Shown: in pieces, positions 6,327 through 14,698 of the stretch
Layout: the number at the start of each line of letters is the position of its first letter
Position numbering within the stretch: the first letter of the stretch is position 1
From: DATBLE01 sp963734065
GTDB lineage: Bacteria; Actinomycetota; Thermoleophilia; Gaiellales; Gaiellaceae
DNA length: 64,000 bases
NCBI GenBank assembly: GCA_963734065.1
Contig: CAVTFN010000005.1
Span: 744,001-808,000, forward strand
Direction of reading: 5' to 3'
The notes under the pieces: generated by a model
Databases searched by the model: none
The model's input: only the letters and a program-made list of their open reading frames with translations
What the model was told of the DNA's origin: nothing
Program-made: the position numbers and the translations under genes

Positions 6327-8495
6327 CTATGTCGACGGGGCAGGCTCGGCGGCGGGATGCAGCCGCTCGGGCTGCTCGCGCAGCAGCGACTCGAGCGCGG
6401 CGAGCACCGTGGGGCAGAACTGCGTCCCGGCGTTCGCGCGGAGCTCGTCGAGCGCCTCGGCGACCGGCCGCGCCGGCCGGTGCGGACGGTCGCGCGCGAG
6501 CGCATCGAACGCGTCCGCGACCAGCACGATCCGCGCGGGAAGCGGGATCTCCTCGCCCGCCAGCCCGTCCGGATACCCCGTCCCGTCGATGCGCTCGTGC
6601 GTGTGCCGGGCGATCTGCCGGACGAACGGGTGGAGCTCGAGCTCCGCGAGCATGCTGTCCGAGGCGACCGGCTGCCTTCGCATCTCCTCCCACTCCGCCG
6701 CGGTCAGCGGCCCCGGCTTGTTCAGGATCCGCTCGGGCACGCGGGACTTGCCGATGTCGTGCAGCAGGGCTCCGATCTCGATCGCCTCGAGGTCCTCCTG
6801 CCGGTAGCCGAGCGTGCGCGCGAGCTCGACCGAGAGCCTCCGCACCCATTCGGGGCGGTCGGTGCCGTCGCCCCGCTGCATCGACCGCGAGAGCGCCGCG
6901 AGCGTCTCCAGGTACGTTCGCTGGGCGACCAGCTTCCTGCGCTCGAGCTCCTCCTTCTGCGCGTTCGCCTCCTCCTCCGCCGCGCGTGTGCGTGCGAGGG
7001 AACGGCCCATCCAGAGGCCGACCACCAGCGGGATCGCGACCAGCACGAGGCCGACCTGCCACACGTGGCCGTCGACGAACGCGACCGCCTGCCCAATCGT
7101 GCCCCGGGCGAGCACGAGCGTGACGCTGACGGCGAGGGCGGCGATCAGCACCGCGAACGCGATCACGTCGATCCAGGGCTGCCACGGGCTCGACACCTCG
7201 CCGGTCTCGTCGGCGGTGATCGGAGCGCCGTCGGCCGTGTCGGGCTCCGACGCCGGGACTTCGACCTGTCCCGACACGCGGTTCCGGCCGAGCGCCTTCG
7301 CGCGGTAGAGCGCCAGATCCGCCTGGTGGACGAGCTCGTCCGCCGTCTCGAACTCCGGGTGGGTGGCGACGCCCAGCGACACCGTCGCGCGGATCTCGCC
7401 GTCGCCGGTCGGGTTCCCGAACGGCGTCGCCGCGATGGCCCGACGGACGCGCTCGGCGATCGCGAGCGCATCCTCGTGTCCGGCCTCGGGAAGCACGACC
7501 GCGAACTCCTCGCCGCCGAACCGGCAGGGGATGTCGAAGGGGCGCAGCTGCGTGCGCAGGACGGCGGCGACGCCGCGCAGCACCGCGTCGCCGGCGAGAT
7601 GCCCGTACGTGTTGTTCACGTTGCGCAGCAGGTCGAGGTCGGCGAGCAGGATCGACAGCGGCCGACCGAACCGCCGCGCGCGTTCGATCTCGGCCTCGAG
7701 AGCCGAGGAGAAGTACCTCGCGTTGAAGAGATCCGTCTTGGGATCGAGCCGGGCGGCCAGCTCCATGCTCGGGAGCCTCAGCGCCCGGTACGCCACTACC
7801 AGGGGAGCAAGCAGGAACGGCACGATCGCCGGTGCCAGCTCCCAGACCGCTGCGAGGCCCACGCCGAGCGCGGCCAGGCCGAGCTCGGTCGAGAGGTTGC
7901 CGAACGCGAATAGACCGCTCTCGCGGTAGGTCGTGCCGCGGGCGATCCTGAGCATCTGCGCGAGCAGCACGTCGTCGACGAGCACGCAGGCCACGGCGGC
8001 GATCGCCCCGCCCAGCGCCAGCCACGAGATGTCCTGGCCGGGGTCGTTGCGATCGACGAACAGGCCGCAGACCATCGACGCGATCAGCGCCGCGCAGATC
8101 CAGCTGGCGATGTTGAAGGCCTGGGCGTGCCAGAGCGAGCGCCCGCGCACCATGTCCGGGACGTGGGCGAGGACGATCATCAGCGCGATCAGCTGCGGCG
8201 GCAGGAGCAGAGCGCCTGCGACGAAGAAGACGAGCGCCGGCGAGTACCACTGGTGGGCCGGCGACTCGACCGAGAGCAGCTGGATCGGCGCAGCGCAGGC
8301 GGTCAGGACGGCGAAGAGCAGCCAGTCGTCGTGTGTCGCGCTCGTCAGGTGTCGCGGGGCGAGCAGGAGGGCCGCGGTGCCGATCACCGCGACCAGGTAC
8401 GCAGCTGCAGGCGGGCTCAGGCCCGGATTGGTGGACGGGCGGGCATGCGTGCGTGCAGCCGCACCGCCCGGCGAGTTGACGCCTGTCGCGCTCAC
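6327..8495 (-). CDS. Membrane GGDEF plus HD-GYP cyclic-di-GMP synthase/hydrolase
   Basis: 722 residues. Residues 30-237 form a multi-span membrane region. A diguanylate cyclase domain follows (about 245-408), with active-site GGEEF at 327-331 and the inhibitory-site RxxD (RPFD, 318-321) exactly five residues before it. Two more hydrophobic spans lie at 443-495. An HD-GYP phosphodiesterase domain follows (about 525-705), with HD at 579-580 (HDIGK), HERIDGTGYP at 633-642 and VADAFDALARDRPHRPA. Both catalytic sites look intact, so it could both make and break c-di-GMP. The N-terminal membrane part could be a sensor. It reads toward the oxidase gene 33 bp away. Confidence 0.88.
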   Translation of the reverse strand: MSATGVNSPGGAAARTHARPSTNPGLSPPAAAYLVAVIGTAALLLAPRHLTSATHDDWLLFAVLTACAAPIQLLSVESPAHQWYSPALVFFVAGALLLPPQLIALMIVLAHVPDMVRGRSLWHAQAFNIASWICAALIASMVCGLFVDRNDPGQDISWLALGGAIAAVACVLVDDVLLAQMLRIARGTTYRESGLFAFGNLSTELGLAALGVGLAAVWELAPAIVPFLLAPLVVAYRALRLPSMELAARLDPKTDLFNARYFSSALEAEIERARRFGRPLSILLADLDLLRNVNNTYGHLAGDAVLRGVAAVLRTQLRPFDIPCRFGGEEFAVVLPEAGHEDALAIAERVRRAIAATPFGNPTGDGEIRATVSLGVATHPEFETADELVHQADLALYRAKALGRNRVSGQVEVPASEPDTADGAPITADETGEVSSPWQPWIDVIAFAVLIAALAVSVTLVLARGTIGQAVAFVDGHVWQVGLVLVAIPLVVGLWMGRSLARTRAAEEEANAQKEELERRKLVAQRTYLETLAALSRSMQRGDGTDRPEWVRRLSVELARTLGYRQEDLEAIEIGALLHDIGKSRVPERILNKPGPLTAAEWEEMRRQPVASDSMLAELELHPFVRQIARHTHERIDGTGYPDGLAGEEIPLPARIVLVADAFDALARDRPHRPARPVAEALDELRANAGTQFCPTVLAALESLLREQPERLHPAAEPAPST

Positions 8496-8648
8496 ATTCC
8501 CCTCACGTCGTGACGCGGCCCGCGCAGCGGGCTCCGACCAGCTCGTGCACTTCCCTCTCCCTCTCTCCTACAAGACCGTACGAGCGAGAGGTGTCTTCCT
8601 ACATCCCCCTGTTGAGGGATCCGGGGCCGAACGCGGCAGTCGACGCGG

Positions 8649-9254
<606 letters not shown>

Positions 9255-9298
9255 CGGTCTCTCCTTGTCGTAGGGCTCGGGGTCGATTCTCGCAAACG

Positions 9299-9304
9299 TA
9301 GGAT
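9299..9304 (+). promoter_or_regulatory. Candidate -10 box (TAGGAT) before a 20-codon leader and the aldo/keto reductase gene
   Basis: TAGGAT lies 7 bases before the ATG of a short reading frame at 9312 and 76 bases before the aldo/keto reductase ATG. Confidence 0.35.
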
Positions 9305-9311
9305 GGGCGGC

Positions 9312-9374
9312 ATGAGCCGTAGGCTCGCCGGAGGCGACACGGGAGCGGAGGTGCCGGCTTTGCCGGCGCCGTAG
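9312..9374 (+). CDS. Possible 20-residue leader peptide
   Basis: A 20-codon frame starting 7 bases after TAGGAT and ending in TAG six bases before the aldo/keto reductase ATG. It is in the same frame as that gene but separated by the stop, so it is not an N-terminal extension. The peptide has no recognisable similarity. It contains a GCCGG-CTTT-GCCGGC-type self-complementary stretch near its end. It may be a regulatory leader or chance. Confidence 0.25.
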   Translation: MSRRLAGGDTGAEVPALPAP

Positions 9375-9380
9375 CGGGGC

Positions 9381-10277
9381 ATGCGCGTCGTTCTCGGCTG
9401 CGGCAACTTTGGGGGAATCGGCTCCTCTCCAGCCTTCTTCGGGCAAGGCGAAACCCACGAGCAGGCGTTCGACCTGATGGACGCGGCGTGGGCCCTCGGC
9501 CTCGATCGCTTCGACACCGCCGACGCCTATGGAGGCGGCCGCAGCGAGTCGTGGATCGGCGACTGGATCGCCGCCACCGGGAACCGCCCGCGGATCACGT
9601 CGAAGACGTTCAACGCGATGGAGGACGGAGCCGACTTCGGGCTGGCGCGCGACCGCGTGCTGCGCCAGGTCGAGACCAGCCTCGAGCGGCTCCGGGTCGA
9701 GTGGATCGACCTCTATCTGACGCACGAGCCGGACCCGGACACGCCCGTCGAGGAGACGTTCGCCACCCTCTCGACCCTCGCCGAGCGCGCCCTGATCGGC
9801 GCCTGGGGCATCAGCAACGTCACCGCGGACGACCTCCGCCGGTGGCTCGCCCTCGGGACGCCGTCCCTGGTGCAGAACTCGTACTCGCTGCTGGAGCGCG
9901 GCGACGACCAGGAGGTGATCCCACTGTGCGAGGAGCACGGGATCGAGTACCAGGCGTTCAGTCCGCTCGCGGGCGGGTGGCTGACCGGGAAGTACCGGCG
10001 CGGCCACGAGCCGCCGCCGGGCTCGCGGATGACGATGCGCCCGGAGCCGTACCGGCATCTGGACAGCGAGCCGGTGCACGCCGGGCTCGAGCAGCTGGCG
10101 GAGGCGGCCGCGGTGCGCGAGGTGAGCACCGCCGCGCTCGCGCTGGCGTGGGCGCTCGGACGCGTGGGATCGGTGGTCGTCGGCCCGCGGCGGCCTGATC
10201 ATCTCGAGAACGTGCACGAGGCCCTGTCGCTGTCGCTCTCCGAGGCCGAGCTCGGGGAAGTAGGCTCGTTCTTCTGA
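9381..10277 (+). CDS. Aldo/keto reductase
   Basis: 298 residues of the NAD(P)H-dependent aldo/keto reductase superfamily, a TIM barrel reducing carbonyls. The catalytic tetrad is visible: Asp45 and Tyr50 in FDTADAYGGG, Lys75 in ITSKTF, His115 in LYLTHEPDP. The cofactor end has SVVVGPRRPDHLENV. The substrate is unknown. The stop overlaps the ATG of the ornithine-cyclodeaminase-like gene by one base (TGATG), so the two are cotranscribed. Confidence 0.88.
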   Translation: MRVVLGCGNFGGIGSSPAFFGQGETHEQAFDLMDAAWALGLDRFDTADAYGGGRSESWIGDWIAATGNRPRITSKTFNAMEDGADFGLARDRVLRQVETSLERLRVEWIDLYLTHEPDPDTPVEETFATLSTLAERALIGAWGISNVTADDLRRWLALGTPSLVQNSYSLLERGDDQEVIPLCEEHGIEYQAFSPLAGGWLTGKYRRGHEPPPGSRMTMRPEPYRHLDSEPVHAGLEQLAEAAAVREVSTAALALAWALGRVGSVVVGPRRPDHLENVHEALSLSLSEAELGEVGSFF

Positions 10278-11248
10278 TGGCGGTCGTCGTGCTCAACGCG
10301 AGCGAGGTCGAGCAGCTGCTGGACATGCCCGGCTGCATGGCTGCGATGGAGGAGGCGCTGATCGGGCTCGCGCGCGGCGAGGCCTATCTCCCGCTCCGGC
10401 CGGTGGTCAAGCCGCCGGGCGAACCGACGTTCTTCGGTCTGATGCCGACCTTCCGCGGCGGCGCCCGCCCGCTCTACAGCCTGAAGACGATCGTGGTCGC
10501 GCCCGAGAACGCGGCCCGAGGCCTCGACCCGCACCAGGGGACGGTGACGCTCTACGACGGGGTCGACGGCCACGTGGTCGCGGTGATGAACGCCACGCCG
10601 ATCACGGCGATTCGCACGGCCGCGGTCTCGGGGGTCGCGACGCGCGCACTGTCCCGAGAGGACTCGCAGGTGCTGGCGATCGTCGGAGCCGGTCACCAGG
10701 CGCATCCGCACATCGCGGCGATGCTCGAGGCACGGCAGTTCGAGCAGATCAAGATCGTGGCACGCAGCATGGAGAGCGCCGAGCGGCTCGCCGCCGAATG
10801 GCCCCTCGCCGTCGCCGTCGACACCGTCGAGGAAGCCCTCCGCGACGCCGACGTCGTCTGCACCGTCACCTCGTCGGCCGAGCCGGTCGTCCTGGGCGAG
10901 TGGCTGAAGCCGGGCGCGCATGTGAACGCCGTCGGCGCCTGCCTGCCGACGGTCCGCGAGCTGGACGGCGACGCGGTCGCGCGGGCGACGCTGTTCGTCG
11001 ACCGTCGCGAGTCGTGCGAGCACGAGGCCGGCGACTACCTCCTCGCGGTCGAGGAGGGCGTGATCGGGGCGGACCACATCAGGGCTGAGCTCGGCGAGGT
11101 GCTCGCCGGCGAGGTACCCGGGCGAACCTCGGAGGAGGAGATCACGGTCTTCGAGTCCCTCGGCCTGGCGGTCGAGGACCTGGCCGCCGCCGAGTACATC
11201 GAGCGCCGCGCGCGCGAGAGCGGCGCCGGCACGACCGTCGAGTTCTGA
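10277..11248 (+). CDS. Ornithine cyclodeaminase/mu-crystallin-family NAD(P) enzyme
   Basis: 323 residues. The N-terminal half has the family segment FFGLMPTFRGG-YSLKTIVV and the Rossmann half starts at about residue 133 with LAIVGAGHQAHPHIAAML. Later GAHVNAVGACLPTVRELD and VFVDRR-type strands are typical. Family members include ornithine cyclodeaminase, alanine dehydrogenase, EutC of hydroxyectoine breakdown and iminosuccinate reductase. The next gene is a serine/threonine-dehydratase-like PLP enzyme 4 bp away. That pairing recalls EutB/EutC or the BhcB/BhcD pair of the beta-hydroxyaspartate cycle. The real substrate is not decided by the sequence. Confidence 0.85.
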   Translation: MAVVVLNASEVEQLLDMPGCMAAMEEALIGLARGEAYLPLRPVVKPPGEPTFFGLMPTFRGGARPLYSLKTIVVAPENAARGLDPHQGTVTLYDGVDGHVVAVMNATPITAIRTAAVSGVATRALSREDSQVLAIVGAGHQAHPHIAAMLEARQFEQIKIVARSMESAERLAAEWPLAVAVDTVEEALRDADVVCTVTSSAEPVVLGEWLKPGAHVNAVGACLPTVRELDGDAVARATLFVDRRESCEHEAGDYLLAVEEGVIGADHIRAELGEVLAGEVPGRTSEEEITVFESLGLAVEDLAAAEYIERRARESGAGTTVEF

Positions 11249-11252
11249 GCTC

Positions 11253-12191
11253 GTGATCCCGCTCGCCGAGATCGAGCGCGCCCGCGAGCGGATCCGGGGC
11301 GCAGCGGTCCGGACACCGCTCGTCCGGCTTCCCGACACCGACACCTGGCTGAAGCTGGAGAACCTGCAGCCGGTCGGCTCCTTCAAGATCCGCGGCGCGA
11401 CCAACGCGATCCGGGCGGCGTCGCCGGACGAGCTCGCGGGCGGCGTGGTCACGGCGAGCGCGGGCAACATGGCGCAGGGGGTCGCCTGGGCGGCCCGCGA
11501 GGCGGGCGTCCCGGCGACGATCGTGGTCCCCGACCACGCGCCGCAGACGAAGCTGGACGCAATCGAGCGGCTGGGGGGCCGCGTGATCAAGGTGCCGTTC
11601 GAGCGCTGGTGGCAGACGATTCTCGAGTCGCGGTTCGAGGGCGTCGAGGGCAGGTTCGTCCACCCGGTCGAGAACGAGCTGGTGATGGCCGGCAACGGCA
11701 CGATCGGGCTGGAGCTGGTCGAGGACCTCCCCGACGTAGACACCGTGCTGGTGCCTTTCGGCGGCGGCGGCCTCTCCACCGGGATCGCGAGCGCGGTCAA
11801 GGCGCTCCGTCCGGAGGCGCGGGTCTACGGCGTCGACCCGGAGACCGGGCCGGCCCTGAGCTCCGCCTTCGCGGGCGGCGAGCCGGTCGCGGTCGAGCAC
11901 GTCCCCTCGTTCGTGGACGGCTCCGGCAGCCGCGGCGTGCTCGAGTCGATGTGGCCCTACGTGAGCGACGCGCTCGACGGCGCCCACGTCGCCTCGCTCG
12001 AGGAGACCGCCGATGCCGTTCGCCTCCTCGCCGAGCGCGTCCGCGTGATCGCCGAGGGCGCCGGGGCGCTCGCGCTCGCGGTCGCGCGGTCCGGCCGCGC
12101 CGGCGGCGGGAGGATGGCGTGCATCGTCTCCGGCGGGAACATCGACGCCGCCGTCCTCAGTCGCATCCTCGCGGGCGAGACGCCCAGGTAG
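11253..12191 (+). CDS. PLP-dependent serine/threonine dehydratase-like enzyme
   Basis: 312 residues of fold-type II PLP enzymes (threonine dehydratase/serine racemase group, without the regulatory ACT domain). The Schiff-base lysine is Lys45 in GSFKIRGA. The substrate loop TASAGNMAQGVAWAAR and the phosphate-binding GGGG in VPFGGGGLSTG are in place. The late ACIVSGGNID block is also typical. The usual loop reads SSGNHAQG, so SAGNMAQG (Met for His) may signal a different substrate. A GTG start lies 4 bp after the upstream stop. With the preceding cyclodeaminase-like gene it may form a dehydratase-reductase pair for a beta-hydroxy amino acid. Confidence 0.85.
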   Translation: MIPLAEIERARERIRGAAVRTPLVRLPDTDTWLKLENLQPVGSFKIRGATNAIRAASPDELAGGVVTASAGNMAQGVAWAAREAGVPATIVVPDHAPQTKLDAIERLGGRVIKVPFERWWQTILESRFEGVEGRFVHPVENELVMAGNGTIGLELVEDLPDVDTVLVPFGGGGLSTGIASAVKALRPEARVYGVDPETGPALSSAFAGGEPVAVEHVPSFVDGSGSRGVLESMWPYVSDALDGAHVASLEETADAVRLLAERVRVIAEGAGALALAVARSGRAGGGRMACIVSGGNIDAAVLSRILAGETPR

Positions 12192-12194
12192 CAT
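12189..12194 (+). promoter_or_regulatory. Candidate -10 box (TAGCAT), leaderless promoter of the peroxiredoxin gene
   Basis: TAGCAT lies exactly 6 bases before the ATG at 12201 and overlaps the stop codon of the preceding gene. No Shine-Dalgarno is present. Confidence 0.5.
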
Positions 12195-12200
12195 CGAGGG

Positions 12201-12620
12201 ATGCTCGAGACCGGCGATCGCTTTCCCGTCGAGAAGCTGTCGACGCCGCCGCACGGCCCCGCGGTCGTGTTCTTCTACCCGGCCGCCCTCACTCCGGGCT
12301 GCACGATGGAGGCGAAGGGCTTCAACGACCGCTACCAGCGCTTCCGCGACGCCGGCTACGAGGTGGTCGGCGTCAGCATCGACCAGACCGCGAAGAACGA
12401 CGAGTTCCGGTCGGAATGCGGGCTCGACTTCCCGCTCGTCTCGGACGAGGACGCGTCGCTGACCACCGAGCTCGACCTGATGAAGGAGTACGGCGAGTAC
12501 GGCACCTTCGCGCGGCGCGTGACGTACCTCCTCGACGGTGACGGCATCGTCCAGCAGGTCTGGGACGTGGAGGACGCCGGCGGGCATCCGCAAGAGGTGC
12601 TCGAGGCCGTCGAGGCCTGA
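12201..12620 (+). CDS. bcp: Peroxiredoxin of the BCP/PrxQ type
   Basis: 139 residues of the thioredoxin-fold peroxiredoxins that reduce hydrogen peroxide and organic peroxides. The peroxidatic Cys34 lies in YPAALTPGCTMEAKGF. The cysteine usually found five residues later in atypical 2-Cys BCPs is absent (Gly or Phe here). Cys72 (SECGLDFPL) is the only other cysteine, so it works either as a 1-Cys enzyme or with an unusual resolving cysteine. VVGVSIDQTAKNDEF and the switch FPLVSDEDA are normal family features. It follows the dehydratase gene by 9 bp but has its own leaderless-type promoter. Confidence 0.87.
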   Translation: MLETGDRFPVEKLSTPPHGPAVVFFYPAALTPGCTMEAKGFNDRYQRFRDAGYEVVGVSIDQTAKNDEFRSECGLDFPLVSDEDASLTTELDLMKEYGEYGTFARRVTYLLDGDGIVQQVWDVEDAGGHPQEVLEAVEA

Positions 12621-12680
12621 GCGACGCCGCACCCGGTGGACGAACCCGGCGCTGGCTGAGACAATCCCGCGTTCCCCCGT

Positions 12681-13388
12681 ATGACCGGCTACGTGATCGA
12701 CCAGGACGCCGTTGCGGCGCGGACGACCGAGGGCGACACCGCCTCGAGCCGCCTCGCCATCGACGCGTCCTGCGGCTGTGAGCGGCTCGAGCAGCAGGTG
12801 ATCCGGTTCGGGCCCGGCCGCTCGCAGGAGCGGACCCTCGAAGGCAGGCAGGAGGTGCTCTACGTCGCCGAGGGCAGCGGAACGCTGCACGTCAACGGCG
12901 ACGAGCACGCGCTCGAACCGGAGATGGGCGTGTTCCTGACTCCGGGCGACCGCTACTCGATCCAGAACGACGGCCCCGAGGAACTGCTCGCGATCTCCGT
13001 GACCGCACCGCAGGAAGGCCCCGTGGCAGGCGAGCACGGCATCACCGTGCGCTACGCGGACCGGCCGGTGCTACCGGCCAGCCCGAACCGCGAGTTCCGC
13101 TATCTCGTCAACCAGGACATCGGCTGTCCCGACGTCACCCAGTTCGTCGGGACGATCCCGCCGGGACGCGCCGGGATGCACAGCCATGTCTACGACGAGG
13201 TCGTCTATGTGCTCGACGGGGAGGGCGTGCTGCACATCGGCGGCGAAGAGACGCCGATCGGACGAGGGACGTGCATCCACCTACCGCCGCTGGTCGAGCA
13301 CTGCCTCGAGAACACCGGCGCTAACCCGATGCGCGTGTTGGGCGTCTTCCATCCACAGGGAGATCCGGCTTCACGGGCCTCTGAGTGA
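12681..13388 (+). CDS. Bicupin protein
   Basis: 235 residues made of two cupin barrels, about 35-115 and 145-230. The second has a full metal-binding set: HSHVYDEVVYVLDGEG gives two His and a Glu, and LPPLVEHCLEN gives the third His. The first (EVLYVAEGSGTLHVNGDE, later LTPGDRYSIQND) lacks the HxH and looks structural. Bicupins include (S)-ureidoglycine aminohydrolase, dioxygenases and regulators; I cannot assign a reaction. There is no clear Shine-Dalgarno before the ATG. It sits just upstream of the LIV binding-protein gene but with an independent start region. Confidence 0.8.
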   Translation: MTGYVIDQDAVAARTTEGDTASSRLAIDASCGCERLEQQVIRFGPGRSQERTLEGRQEVLYVAEGSGTLHVNGDEHALEPEMGVFLTPGDRYSIQNDGPEELLAISVTAPQEGPVAGEHGITVRYADRPVLPASPNREFRYLVNQDIGCPDVTQFVGTIPPGRAGMHSHVYDEVVYVLDGEGVLHIGGEETPIGRGTCIHLPPLVEHCLENTGANPMRVLGVFHPQGDPASRASE

Positions 13389-13438
13389 TCGAGCGTGAAG
13401 CGCGGAGAACCACAACAGATCGACAGGAGGTTGAGGGT

Positions 13439-14623
13439 ATGAAGTTGAGGATCACGTTCGTGGCGGTGGCGGCCCTAGCGCTCGTCGTCGTCGCCGCGGC
13501 TTTCGCCGGCTCCGACGGGAAGGCCGCCAAGGCCGCCCTCGGTTCAGCGGCGATCGCCTGCGGGCCGACGCGTACGATCGGCGTGGCCGCGCCGATCACC
13601 GGTCCGGCTGCCTCGATCGGCCAGCAGCAGCTGCGCTGGGCACAGTTCTACGTCAAGCGTTGGAACGCGGTGAAGGCGAACGCGAAGCAGAAGATCGCGA
13701 TCGTCCAGGGCGACACGCAGCTGGGCGTCGACACGGCGTTCGCCGTGAAGGTCGCGCAGTCGTTCGCGTCCAACTCGAAGGTGCTCGGAGTCGTCGGGCC
13801 TGCCGGGAGCCAGGAGGTCGTCGCCTCGACGTCTGCGCTCCGAGGTGCGGGGCTCGGCTTCGTGACCGGCTCGGCGACGCGCGTCTCGCTGACCGACGGT
13901 CATACGGACGGCGTCAACCGGCAAGGCTTCTTCTTCCGGACGGTGCCGAACGACAACGTCCAGGGCCCGACGGTCGCGAACTACATCCGTCTCAAGCTCA
14001 AGGCCCAGCGCGTCGTCGTCATCGACGACCAGGAGGCCTACTCACAGGGCCTGTCCGACACGGTCCAGGCCGCTCTCAAGGCCAAGGGCATCAACGTCAC
14101 GCGCGAGTCGGTCAGCCAGGACACGACCGACTTCTCGTCCCTGATCGCGAAGATCCCGGGCTCGACGGACGTGATCTACATCCCGTGGCAGCTCTCGCCG
14201 CGCGCTCAGGCGTTCGGGCAGCAGCTCAAGGGAGCAGGGAAGAACATCACGCTGTTCGGCTCCGACGGTCTCTTCGACCCGGCGACCTGGAAGATCACGG
14301 GGTCGTACGACTCCTTCTTCCCGGTCGACACGAACAACCCGGTCGTGAAGGCATACGCGGCCGCGCACGGTGGAGACGGCGAGTACTTCGGCGCTCCGAC
14401 CTACGCCGCGACCCAGGTGGTCGTCGGCGCGATCACCCGGGCGTGCAAGGACGGCAAGGCGACCCGTGCGGAGGTCCGCAGCCAGATCGCCAAGACGAAC
14501 ATCCCGGCGGCCCTGTCGGTGCTCGGGTTCCGGGTCGTGTACCAGAAGAACGGCGAGCTCCGCTTCGGCGGGTTCGGCATCTTCCAGATCCAGTCCGACG
14601 GCACGTACAAGCGCGTCGGGTAA
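13439..14623 (+). CDS. LIV-type ABC transporter substrate-binding protein
   Basis: 394 residues with a signal peptide (MKLRITFVAVAALALVVVAAAFA). The mature sequence is of the periplasmic-binding type I leucine-binding group: TRTIGVAAPITGPAASIGQQ, a GVVGPAGSQEVVAS hinge region, then RVVVIDDQEAYSQGL. It would be lipid- or wall-associated outside the membrane and deliver a ligand to the downstream permease. The ligand may be a branched-chain amino acid or another small carboxylate or amide. The ATG at 13439 is fixed by AGGAGG 8 bases upstream. A strong hairpin follows the stop, which would favour high expression relative to the permease genes. Confidence 0.9.
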   Translation: MKLRITFVAVAALALVVVAAAFAGSDGKAAKAALGSAAIACGPTRTIGVAAPITGPAASIGQQQLRWAQFYVKRWNAVKANAKQKIAIVQGDTQLGVDTAFAVKVAQSFASNSKVLGVVGPAGSQEVVASTSALRGAGLGFVTGSATRVSLTDGHTDGVNRQGFFFRTVPNDNVQGPTVANYIRLKLKAQRVVVIDDQEAYSQGLSDTVQAALKAKGINVTRESVSQDTTDFSSLIAKIPGSTDVIYIPWQLSPRAQAFGQQLKGAGKNITLFGSDGLFDPATWKITGSYDSFFPVDTNNPVVKAYAAAHGGDGEYFGAPTYAATQVVVGAITRACKDGKATRAEVRSQIAKTNIPAALSVLGFRVVYQKNGELRFGGFGIFQIQSDGTYKRVG

Positions 14624-14643
14624 CACCCCAACTCGAAGTCAAC

Positions 14644-14677
14644 GACGTGCGGCCCATCGAACGGTGGGCCGCACGTC
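14644..14677 (+). terminator. Perfect 13-bp hairpin between binding-protein and permease genes
   Basis: GACGTGCGGCCCA at 14644-14656 pairs perfectly with 14665-14677 around an 8-base loop. No run of T follows, so it is more likely a partial terminator or an mRNA 3'-end stabiliser that sets binding protein above permease levels than a full stop. Confidence 0.65.
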
Positions 14678-14698
14678 GCTTATGAGAAGGTCTCGCGC

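Noticed and set aside
8496..8648. c-di-GMP riboswitch upstream of the GGDEF/HD-GYP gene
   Set aside because: I could not find the conserved GEMM core or its paired stems. Only a short GCCCGC/GCGGGC hairpin is present.
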